A stretch of 64,000 nt of DNA from Pseudomonas laurylsulfativorans (GTDB taxonomy: Bacteria; Pseudomonadota; Gammaproteobacteria; Pseudomonadales; Pseudomonadaceae): positions 248,001 through 312,000 of the forward strand of contig NZ_MUJK01000001.1 of the NCBI RefSeq assembly GCF_002906155.1. The letters run 5' to 3'. The notes below the pieces were generated by a model that saw only the letters and a program-made list of their open reading frames with translations, made no database searches and had not been told where the DNA came from. Shown here in pieces: positions 51,434 through 59,511 of the stretch (positions are counted from its first letter, which is position 1; each line of letters begins with the position of its first letter). The translations under genes and the position numbers were made by a program.

Positions 51434-54400
51434 ATGAATGACCATCAGACACCGCTTCATCCTGAGCTTGCGCCGCTGCGCGAAACCCTGAAGTCTGTGG
51501 TGAGCGCGGCTTTGCCGCAGTCTCCCGAGCAGTTCGGTGCTCAGTTGATCAAGGAGAAATGGGGGCAAGACATCGACCCGCAAACCGCCATGCTGGTCAC
51601 CCTGGATTACCGCTACCGCGGGCACCCTGCGCAAGACGGTATTGAGCAAGGTCAGGTGGCAAATACGCAATCGTTGGTGCAGGCGTTGTTGGCGAACTAC
51701 CAGACCCTCGGCGACGGGCGTTTCGCCGAAAGCGCATTTGGCTTGTACACACCACCTGATGTCGGCCCGTCCATCCGTATCGTGGAGCATGTCGATGAAT
51801 TCGCCGACCACGGCAATGGCAATCACCATACCTACGAAGGCATCTATCGCCAGATCACGCCCCAGGTGTATGGACCGGCAACGCAAATTGCCCTCAGGCC
51901 GGCGGCGTTCAAACAGTGGGTGTGGGAACTGGATTTGCAAACCCGCTATCAGGCGTACCTTGATCGCGCCTGGCCCTCTGATGAGCGAATCGTCCAGGCG
52001 GCGCCTTACGACCTGAGAACCTCGACCAAGGCGGCCTTTATCATGAGCGCCTGCCTGCAACATCAGGAGGGCAGTTTGACTCGGGAGGGCCAGGTCCTGG
52101 CCCTGCAGGCCGCCGGGTTGCCAGCGGAACAGGCCTGGGGTGCGTTGACCATCGAACAGGTGCAGGCACCCACTCGTATCAGCGCGCCGATTGAGGTCGG
52201 TCGGCTGACGATCTATCGCTACACATCGGACGATATCTGGTGTTATCGCCACCGTCTCAGCGGCCGGGTCCTGCTGAGCATCCCGGGCAACTCCTCACCG
52301 TTGCATGAATTCACCGACTTGCAGCACCTGCGCCAATGGATTGTGGCGCAAGGTCGAGAGCCAGCCACACGCCAGGCGTTGCTCGCGCACTTTGCCGAAG
52401 ATGACCGCGAAGACGGCACTTTTCATGCGGGTGTGTCGACGGCGTTGCAGGGCATGGCGGTTTACCCGAAGGAGCACTGGCTGACAAGGAGCGCCGGGCT
52501 CTTCAATGATGACGGCTTCTGGGACCCGCAGGATTACATCGATCTTGAGCGGGCGCCCTCAAACACCGACCCGTTCGCCCAACTGGTGCGGACCATGAAA
52601 CAGGCATCCATGGCCGGCGTCAAAACCATCCGTGACGATGCCCAAGTCAATCGCGACAACCTGAGCGCGGTGGTGGAACCACTGGTGCAGTGGATCAACC
52701 GGCTGGGACCATTGGCATTGTTCATTCCGGGAGGTGAGGGGGGCCTGGTACTGGCCGGCCTGATCGACGCCGGCTACGGCCTTGATCAGGTCATCAACGG
52801 TAAAACACCCCAGCAGCGCTCCGAGGGCGTGACGCGTACTGTCTTCGGTTTGCTCAATGCGCTCCCGCTGGCCGGGGCGGTGGCAGCGCTCAAGGGCGAA
52901 GAAAAAATCGCCGGAACCGTGCACGAGCCCGGGGAGGGCGCAAGTGAGCCGCAGACTAAAACGCCGGTTGAGCCATCACCCGAATCGGCTCCAACGCCGG
53001 TGTCGACACGAGTGGATCTGATGCGTGGTGTTTGCGCGCCGTTTGCGTCCTTCAGTGATGAGGTCCTGGCTCAGATCGCTAGGATCAGCAGGGTCGACGA
53101 CGATATGCTGCGCCTGATGCAGGCCGGACGCCCGCCGACGCCGTTGCTTGCCGACACCATCACTCGCTTCAAGCTCGATCAGGAACTCGAAACCGTCGGC
53201 GATCGGCAAACCCGGGCCGAACTGTTCAGTGCCCGCTATCAGGCGCTCCAGCATACGGACCGGGAATGGGTTCGCCTGTTTCAGCGCGAATACCCCGGTT
53301 TACCGAAAAACGCCATTGAGCAAATCCTCGACCGTTCGGGAGTTGACATCAATCGGCCCGTCGATGCTGACGAGGCGCTGCAACTGCTCAAGCGCCTGGA
53401 CAACAAATCGCGGGGGTACCAACAGCATGTACGACTCAACCGGGCCTATGAAGGTTTGTACTTGCGTTCGGTCAACCATCCCGAAACCGATGTCCTGGCA
53501 TTGCACTCCCTGCAGCACCTGCCCGGCTGGCCGCAAGGCTTGCGCATCGACGTGCTCGACGGGTCAATCAGTGGCCGTGTCCTCGACCGCTGCGGTCTGC
53601 TCGACTCCACGGTTTGCCGGCGTTTGATCAAGGTCGGTGATCGCTATCGGTATTCCACGGTGGCGGCTACCGACGGCGAGGATTCGGATCTGTTTACCGC
53701 GCTGGTCGATCTATTGTCAGGGGAGGAACGTGCGGCGATGTCGCTGCGCTCACCAGACGCGGCCAGTCAGTTGCGGCTGCGTATTGGCATGCATGCCTTG
53801 TCCCGCTCTGAGCTGATTGGCGGTTTGAATCGAATGGATTCGCGGTTGCCCTTCGAAGGCCTGGGGTTGCGCGGTGGCGGCTTCCCGAACACGCCACAAG
53901 CCGCGGCACTGACCCAGCAAGTCATGCGTCTGCAGGTCAAGGATCTGTATCCGGATTTCACCGACGCCCAGGCGGATGAGCTACTCCTGACGGCGGGCAG
54001 CGGGGCTCAAGCATTGGTGGATCGCCTGATTCTCGAGATGCAGCAATTGCATGCCGATCTGCGCCACTGGATCGACCAGGCTGCGCTGGATGTCGATGAC
54101 ATGGACGTGGATTTTCTGGAGGAGGACGACGATGACGCCGTGGGCATGAGTCCCGAGCAGGTGGCGGCGCACAATGTCGAACTGCTGCAAACCGTGATCG
54201 ATTACGAGCGTGAAACACGGATTGAGCTGGGCGATGAACTGATGAGTATCTGGAAAAAAAGCCCGCCCCAACTCAATAGAGTGGTGTCTGGTGAGGTGTT
54301 TTCCGGCTACAGGCTGGATCTGGGTTTCGAGGACTACCATCGGTTACCGACGATAAACGTGCGCTTCAATGAGGTGGTCGAGCTATCGATGCAGGGCCTG

Positions 54401-55321
54401 CACCTGGTCGAGCGCGAGAGCCTGAACGACTTTCTCGACAGTTTTCCGAATCTGCGCTCCCTGAACCTGGAGCGTGTCGACCTGCGGCGGTTAAACGCAG
54501 ACGGCGTTCTGGAAGGTGTGCTGCCGAGACCGATTCGGCAAATGAAGCACCTCACAACGCTCAACCTGCGCTCCACTTTACTGCAGCTTCAGGAGAGCAC
54601 GGCCGCACAATTTGCTGATTTGGTGAGCCTGCAAACGCTGGATCTGAGTGACAACCCTTTGACCGTCCCGCCCGTTGTTCTGGGGCTCAAAGAGTTGCGT
54701 GTGTTGAACTTGAGAAACACCGGCATACGCCATTGCCCGATTGGCATTACCGATCAGCCGTACCTCACCTCGCTCGACTTACAAGGCAACCGGATCAGCC
54801 GGGTTCCCAGCGCGATTATGAATCAGGCGGTCTCCCGGGACAGGGTGAAGCTGTGGGGTAATCCGTTGACGGATGAAGACACGTTATTGCGCCTGGTCGA
54901 TCATCGTCAGCGCACCGGTATCAATCTGTGGTTGAGTGAACCGGGTGCCGATTATGGCGGTGCGACGCCTTGGCTGAGGGAGGGCGATGGAAACGTGCGC
55001 GAGGCGCGGCAACAGATCTGGCAACGATTGGCCGCCAAGCCATCGGGCAGTGTGTTGCTCCGGGTCATGGACGGATTGAGCCTTACGGCGGATTTCCAGG
55101 TGGGTTATCGGTCGCTGCAGGCACGCGTGTGGCGCTTGCTCCACGAGGCGGATACATCAGAAGAATTGTGGGGGTGGCTTCGCCAATGTGTCGAAACGCG
55201 GATGGCCGATGCGCAAAACCCGTTCAGGTTGTTCGTGGTGCTGGAAGATCGAGTCCGGCTGTACCGCGACTGGGTCGCCTTGGGGCGGCCGGTGCCGCTG
55301 GCGGATCATCCGGTGTTCTAG
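51434..55321 (+). CDS. Giant DUF6543/LRR toxin-like protein with short NEL-like end
   Basis: A 1295-aa protein of the Pseudomonas dermonecrotic-toxin-like (DUF6543) group. The N-terminal ~900 residues are helical, with a hydrophobic Gly/Ala-rich stretch (WINRLGPLALFIPGGEGG, then LVLAGLIDAGYGL) that may insert in membranes. LRRs lie at ~975-1160 (e.g. LVSLQTLDLSDNPLTVPP). The tail (1165-1295) resembles the first half of a NEL E3 ligase domain: QIWQRLAAKPSG, LSLTADFQVGYRSLQARVW. The catalytic Cys-x-Asp position reads MADAQNPF, and the chain ends soon after. So it is a short, probably inactive NEL end. No signal peptide is seen. An ATG at 51428 is also possible. Confidence 0.8.
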   Translation: MNDHQTPLHPELAPLRETLKSVVSAALPQSPEQFGAQLIKEKWGQDIDPQTAMLVTLDYRYRGHPAQDGIEQGQVANTQSLVQALLANYQTLGDGRFAESAFGLYTPPDVGPSIRIVEHVDEFADHGNGNHHTYEGIYRQITPQVYGPATQIALRPAAFKQWVWELDLQTRYQAYLDRAWPSDERIVQAAPYDLRTSTKAAFIMSACLQHQEGSLTREGQVLALQAAGLPAEQAWGALTIEQVQAPTRISAPIEVGRLTIYRYTSDDIWCYRHRLSGRVLLSIPGNSSPLHEFTDLQHLRQWIVAQGREPATRQALLAHFAEDDREDGTFHAGVSTALQGMAVYPKEHWLTRSAGLFNDDGFWDPQDYIDLERAPSNTDPFAQLVRTMKQASMAGVKTIRDDAQVNRDNLSAVVEPLVQWINRLGPLALFIPGGEGGLVLAGLIDAGYGLDQVINGKTPQQRSEGVTRTVFGLLNALPLAGAVAALKGEEKIAGTVHEPGEGASEPQTKTPVEPSPESAPTPVSTRVDLMRGVCAPFASFSDEVLAQIARISRVDDDMLRLMQAGRPPTPLLADTITRFKLDQELETVGDRQTRAELFSARYQALQHTDREWVRLFQREYPGLPKNAIEQILDRSGVDINRPVDADEALQLLKRLDNKSRGYQQHVRLNRAYEGLYLRSVNHPETDVLALHSLQHLPGWPQGLRIDVLDGSISGRVLDRCGLLDSTVCRRLIKVGDRYRYSTVAATDGEDSDLFTALVDLLSGEERAAMSLRSPDAASQLRLRIGMHALSRSELIGGLNRMDSRLPFEGLGLRGGGFPNTPQAAALTQQVMRLQVKDLYPDFTDAQADELLLTAGSGAQALVDRLILEMQQLHADLRHWIDQAALDVDDMDVDFLEEDDDDAVGMSPEQVAAHNVELLQTVIDYERETRIELGDELMSIWKKSPPQLNRVVSGEVFSGYRLDLGFEDYHRLPTINVRFNEVVELSMQGLHLVERESLNDFLDSFPNLRSLNLERVDLRRLNADGVLEGVLPRPIRQMKHLTTLNLRSTLLQLQESTAAQFADLVSLQTLDLSDNPLTVPPVVLGLKELRVLNLRNTGIRHCPIGITDQPYLTSLDLQGNRISRVPSAIMNQAVSRDRVKLWGNPLTDEDTLLRLVDHRQRTGINLWLSEPGADYGGATPWLREGDGNVREARQQIWQRLAAKPSGSVLLRVMDGLSLTADFQVGYRSLQARVWRLLHEADTSEELWGWLRQCVETRMADAQNPFRLFVVLEDRVRLYRDWVALGRPVPLADHPVF

Positions 55322-55331
55322 CGCGAAGGAT

Positions 55332-55366
55332 AAAAACCCTTGAACCCCGGGGCCGGGATTCAAGGG
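55332..55366 (-). terminator. Terminator of the cysI-DUF934 operon
   Basis: On the minus strand CCCTTGAA pairs with TTCAAGGG around a GC-rich inner stem, followed by TTTTTATCC. Confidence 0.8.
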
Positions 55367-55373
55367 GTGACAG

Positions 55374-55868
55374 TCAGCGGCGACGGAACAACGGCAGCGG
55401 TTCGTCGGTAGCGGCCTGATAAGTCACTGAGAAGTCCCTGAGGCCTTCAAGGGCTTCGTGCGGGTCTTTGTCGGCGCGAATGGCGAACGCGTCGAAACCA
55501 CAGCGATGCATGTAGAACAACTGGTCACGCAGCACGTCGCCAATGGCCCGCAATTCGCCCTTGAAACCGTAACGGTCACGCAGCAGGCGGGCGTTGGAGT
55601 AGTTGCGGCCATCGGTGAAGGCCGGGAAGTTCAGGGCGATGACCTGGAACTGCGCGACGTCTTCGCCGATTTCCTCGGCTTCTTCATCGGCGTCCAGCCA
55701 GATGCCCAGGCCGCCGTCGCGGGCCAGGAGCATACGGCTGTGTTCACGCCACAGCTGCAACGGCACGATGTAGTCGTCGCAGTTGCTGATTTCATCGATG
55801 CTGAAGTCCTTTGGCAGCAGGTGCCAGGTCTCGTCGACGACCTCGTTGTTCTTAATGATTCGCTGCAT
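55374..55868 (-). CDS. DUF934 sulfite-reduction partner protein
   Basis: A 164-aa protein of the DUF934 family. It starts MQRIIKNNEVVDETWHLL; the conserved middle is IALNFPAFTDGRNYSNARLL with RDRYGFKGELRAIGDVLRDQ, and the end is the short GFDAFAIR region. The ATG at 55868 has AGGAG 7-9 bases upstream and overlaps the cysI 3' end by 17 bp, which couples the two. In proteobacteria DUF934 nearly always accompanies ferredoxin-type sulfite reductase; a role in enzyme maturation or sulfur transfer is suspected. Confidence 0.92.
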   Translation of the reverse strand: MQRIIKNNEVVDETWHLLPKDFSIDEISNCDDYIVPLQLWREHSRMLLARDGGLGIWLDADEEAEEIGEDVAQFQVIALNFPAFTDGRNYSNARLLRDRYGFKGELRAIGDVLRDQLFYMHRCGFDAFAIRADKDPHEALEGLRDFSVTYQAATDEPLPLFRRR

Positions 55869-57510
55869 AGACACGCTCCTTGAAGAGGTCGATACCAATA
55901 CGCTGATAGGTGTCGATGAAGCGTTCGTCTTCGGTACGTTGTTCGATGTACACGTCGATCAGCTTTTCGATCACGTCAGGCATGGCTTCCTGGGCAAAGG
56001 ACGGGCCGAGGATCTTGCCCAGGCTGGCGTCACGGCTGGCGCTGCCGCCGAGGGAAACCTGATAGAACTCTTCGCCTTTCTTGTCCACCCCGAGGATGCC
56101 GATGTGGCCGACGTGGTGGTGACCACAGGCGTTCATGCAGCCAGAGATGTTCAGGTCCAGTTCACCGATGTCGAACAGGTAGTCCAGGTCGTCGAAACGG
56201 CGCTGGATCGATTCGGCGATCGGGATCGACTTGGCGTTGGCCAGGGAGCAGAAGTCGCCACCCGGGCAGCAGATGATGTCGGTCAGCAAGCCAATGTTCG
56301 GCGTGGCGAAGCCTTGCTCGCGCAGCTCGCCCCACAGGACGAACAGCTTGTCCTGCTCGACGTCGGCCAGAATGATGTTCTGCTCGTGGGAGGTGCGCAG
56401 TTGACCGAAGCTGTAACGCTCGGCCAGGTCGGCCACGGCGTCGAGCTGCTTGTCGGTGATGTCGCCCGGTGCAACGCCGGTGGGCTTCAGGGACAAGGTC
56501 ACGGCCACGTAGCCCGGCTTCTTGTGGGCCAGGGTGTTGCGCACGCGCCAGCGGGCAAAGCCCGGGTGCTGCCGGTCGAGCTCGGCCAGGGCGGCGGTCT
56601 GGTTTTCCAGGGGCTTGTAGTCCGGGTCGACGAAGTGCTTGGCGACGCGTTGCACTTCGGCTTCGGTCAGTGTGGTCTGGCCACCGCGCAGGTGCTCCAT
56701 TTCCGCATCGACTTTCTGTGCGAAGACTTCAGGCGTCAGCGCCTTGACCAGGATCTTGATCCGCGCCTTGTATTTGTTGTCACGACGGCCGTAGCGGTTG
56801 TAGACCCGCAGGATGGCGTCGAGGTAGCTCAACAGGTCTTGCCATGGCAGGAATTCATTGATGAATGCACCCACCACCGGCGTACGGCCAAGGCCGCCGC
56901 CGACCAACACACGGAAGCCCAGTTCGCCAGCGGCGTTGTGCACCGGCTCAAGGCCGATGTCATGGACTTCGATGGCGGCACGGTCGGAAGTCGAACCGTT
57001 GACGGCGATTTTGAATTTGCGCGGCAGATAGGCGAATTCCGGGTGGAACGTGGTCCACTGGCGAACGATCTCGCACCATGGGCGCGGGTCGATCAGTTCG
57101 TCGGCGGCGACGCCGGCGAACTGGTCGGTGGTGACGTTGCGCAGGCAGTTGCCGCTGGTCTGGATCGCGTGCATCTGCACGGTGGCCAGTTCAGCCAGGA
57201 TGTCCGGAATGTCTTCCACCGCCGGCCAGTTGAACTGCACGTTCTGCCGGGTACTGATGTGGGCGTAGCCCTTGTCGTAGTCGCGGGCAATCCTGGCCAT
57301 CATTCGCATTTGTCGCGAAGTCAGTTGGCCGTAAGGCACGGCGACTCGCAACATCGGCGCGAAACGCTGGATGTAAAGGCCATTTTGCAGGCGCAGAGGG
57401 CGGAATTCTTCTTCGCTCAGCTCGCCTGCCAGATAGCGTCGGGTCTGATCACGGAACTGCTTGACGCGGTCCTCGATGATCCGCTGATCGTATTCGTCGT
57501 ATACGTACAT
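55852..57510 (-). CDS. cysI: Ferredoxin-type nitrite/sulfite reductase (CysI)
   Basis: A 552-aa siroheme/4Fe-4S reductase that makes sulfide in assimilatory sulfur metabolism. Two symmetric halves are visible; the siroheme-cluster cysteines are in CCPGGDFCSLANAKS and GCMNACGHHH. Substrate-binding Arg/Lys residues occur in the IQRFAPMLRVAVPYGQLTSR-like and STRQNVQFNW regions. The ATG at 57510 (MYVYDEYDQRI) gives the family length; the frame continues 34 codons upstream without a conserved start. It is followed by DUF934. Confidence 0.96.
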   Translation of the reverse strand: MYVYDEYDQRIIEDRVKQFRDQTRRYLAGELSEEEFRPLRLQNGLYIQRFAPMLRVAVPYGQLTSRQMRMMARIARDYDKGYAHISTRQNVQFNWPAVEDIPDILAELATVQMHAIQTSGNCLRNVTTDQFAGVAADELIDPRPWCEIVRQWTTFHPEFAYLPRKFKIAVNGSTSDRAAIEVHDIGLEPVHNAAGELGFRVLVGGGLGRTPVVGAFINEFLPWQDLLSYLDAILRVYNRYGRRDNKYKARIKILVKALTPEVFAQKVDAEMEHLRGGQTTLTEAEVQRVAKHFVDPDYKPLENQTAALAELDRQHPGFARWRVRNTLAHKKPGYVAVTLSLKPTGVAPGDITDKQLDAVADLAERYSFGQLRTSHEQNIILADVEQDKLFVLWGELREQGFATPNIGLLTDIICCPGGDFCSLANAKSIPIAESIQRRFDDLDYLFDIGELDLNISGCMNACGHHHVGHIGILGVDKKGEEFYQVSLGGSASRDASLGKILGPSFAQEAMPDVIEKLIDVYIEQRTEDERFIDTYQRIGIDLFKERVYAANH

Positions 57511-57803
57511 ATAAGTCCTGTTCTCAGGCTTGGGCCGGTCGGAAACAGCGGCGTTTTTTGGCTTGCTGGCGTCCGATAAAACCTCGGCAATTCTGCGCGC
57601 ACGGCCGCGCACTCCCTACGGAGCCGGGGCAAGATACCAGTTTGCAGTTATGCGTAAAAGTGAAGTTTGAGCATATGTAAAGAACCAAATCGCCTAATGA
57701 GAGCCGTCGCTGCAAAGACCCTGTTTGTGATGCGGGCAATCGTCGTCTTTACTCTGCTCGTGTCTTTATGCAATCACCGATAAAACCGACAAGAGGCGAT
57801 GCA

Positions 57804-57917
57804 ATGAGCAACCCAACCAAAGCAAGGAAAGGCGATAGCACTGTTGATGCCTGGGCAATTTTGTTCCTGATCATTCTGGTCGTGGGGACGGCGGTTTTCT
57901 GGGTCAGCCATCAGTAA
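57804..57917 (+). CDS. Small single-pass membrane protein, 37 aa
   Basis: MSNPTKARKGDSTVDAWAIL opens a short protein whose second half is a clear transmembrane helix (AILFLIILVVGTAVFWV) with the positive residues on the N-terminal (cytosolic) side. An AAGAGG site lies 8-10 bases before the ATG. It stands alone between cysI and the binding-protein gene. Function unknown. Confidence 0.7.
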   Translation: MSNPTKARKGDSTVDAWAILFLIILVVGTAVFWVSHQ

Positions 57918-58034
57918 ACGACCCCGTCCGGGCCCGATTCCGACGATTGTCCGACAAAAACCGGAAAAGTCGCCGTTTTACGGACGTTCGCTGGCTATAA
58001 TGCGCGGCGAATTTCCGGGGGGCTCGGACGACCA

Positions 58035-59120
58035 ATGTTGAAGTTTCTGTATGGCGTATTGCTGACGCTGGGCATGGTCACGGGACCTTGTGCCCAGGCG
58101 GCGTCGGTGCTGTTCCTGAACCCGGGAACCCCCACGGAAGCTTTCTGGGCGAGTTACTCGCAGTTCATGCAGGCCGCGGCGACCGACCTGGGGATGGACC
58201 TGCGCATCCAGTATTCCGACCGCGTCCCGGAAAACACCATCCGCCAGGCTCGTGAAGCCCTTCAGGGTTACCATCGTCCCGACTACCTGGTGTTCGTCAA
58301 CGAGCAATATATCGCCCCCGAAATCCTGCGCCTGGCCAAAGGCAGCGGGGTGAAGCTGTTCATGGTCAACAATGCCCTGACCCCGGATCAGATGAAGCTC
58401 GTCGGCGCACAACCCGACAAATATCCCGACTTGCTTGGCAGCCTGGTGCCCAATGACGAAGAAGGCGGCTACCTGATGCTCAAGGAACTGATCCGGCAGC
58501 ACGGTCCGGTAGCTCCCGGCCAGACCATCGAGTTGCTGGCTTTTTCCGGTTTGAAGATCACCCCCTCCGCGCAGTATCGCGAGAAAGGCATGCGGCGCGC
58601 CTTGGCCGAGCATCCCGAAGTGCATTTGCGGCAGTTGGTGTATGGCGGCTGGACCCGGCAGCGCGCCTACGAGCAGGCCAGGCTGTTGTTCAAGCGCTAC
58701 CCGCAGACGTCGCTGGTCTGGGCCGCGAATGACGAAATGGTGTTCGGTGTGATGCAGGCCTATGTCGAGGCCGGCGGCGTGCCAGGCAAAGGCGTGTTGT
58801 TCGGCGCGATCAACACTTCACCCACCGCGCTGCAGGCACTGCTCGATCGTCGCCTGAGTGTCTTGCTGGGCGGGCACTTCAGCCTCGGTGGCTGGGCACT
58901 GGTGCAATTGCATGACTACGATGAAGGCGTGGACATCAGCCAGTACGGCGGCCGCGACCGGCAGATTCCATTGCTGCAACTGATCGATCGGACACAGGCC
59001 AAGCGACTGCTGGCGATGGGGGCCGCGCAGGACTTCGGTGTGGATTTCCACAAACTTTCGGCCAAGGGGCGTCCCGCGTCCTGGCGTTACCCGTTCAGCC
59101 TGCAAACCCTGATGCACTGA
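58035..59120 (+). CDS. Periplasmic ABC sugar-binding-type protein
   Basis: A 361-aa exported protein with a Sec signal (LLTLGMVTGPCAQAA). The fold is the LacI/RbsB-like type I periplasmic-binding type: SVLFLNPGTPTEAFWASYSQ opens lobe one, PDYLVFVNEQYIAPEILRLA and VVWAANDEMVFGVMQA-like SLVWAANDEMVFGVMQAYVE form the hinge and ligand surface. No permease or ATPase is next to it, so it may be an orphan receptor, for example a sensor partner for a chemoreceptor or GGDEF protein (inference). Confidence 0.85.
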   Translation: MLKFLYGVLLTLGMVTGPCAQAASVLFLNPGTPTEAFWASYSQFMQAAATDLGMDLRIQYSDRVPENTIRQAREALQGYHRPDYLVFVNEQYIAPEILRLAKGSGVKLFMVNNALTPDQMKLVGAQPDKYPDLLGSLVPNDEEGGYLMLKELIRQHGPVAPGQTIELLAFSGLKITPSAQYREKGMRRALAEHPEVHLRQLVYGGWTRQRAYEQARLLFKRYPQTSLVWAANDEMVFGVMQAYVEAGGVPGKGVLFGAINTSPTALQALLDRRLSVLLGGHFSLGGWALVQLHDYDEGVDISQYGGRDRQIPLLQLIDRTQAKRLLAMGAAQDFGVDFHKLSAKGRPASWRYPFSLQTLMH

Positions 59121-59126
59121 ATCGCA

Positions 59127-59345
59127 TCAAACCCCGGCCAGAAGCAGCACCAGCTTGACGATGCCGAACAGCGCCAATGCAAACACCACCGTGAACACAA
59201 TCCCCAGAATCACGAAATGACTCGGCTTGCCGTGCGTGAAGTCACGCGCCCGGTTCTTCCCGCTCTGCACCCCGAACGCTGCAGCCATGACACTGTGCAG
59301 CATCTGCCAGAAGGTCGGCGGTTTGTTGTCGACTGGATCGTCCAT
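59127..59345 (-). CDS. DUF2970 small membrane protein, 72 aa
   Basis: A DUF2970 protein: FWQMLHSVMAAAFGVQSGKNR is the family signature and the C-terminal half is a membrane helix (FVILGIVFTVVFALALFGIV). The ATG at 59345 (MDDPVDNKPP) has GCGAGGG 6 bases upstream; a longer frame to 59444 has no support. Function unknown. Convergent with the binding-protein gene. Confidence 0.88.
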   Translation of the reverse strand: MDDPVDNKPPTFWQMLHSVMAAAFGVQSGKNRARDFTHGKPSHFVILGIVFTVVFALALFGIVKLVLLLAGV

Positions 59346-59511
59346 AAATCCCTCGCCTTTGAGTAGTCCTCTGAGCATAGCCAAAACGGCGGCTGGCATT
59401 TTAGCTGGCTGACGCATTTCGAAATGAGTATTGGCCGGTGCCATAACTATCTACCGCAGTGGCGGCTCCCTGAAATGATGTTCTGTCGTTCCACTTTTCA
59501 GGAGCGACAAT

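Noticed and set aside
55783..57579. Plus-strand 598-codon frame over cysI
   Set aside because: Antisense shadow; cysI on the minus strand has all siroheme-cluster cysteines.
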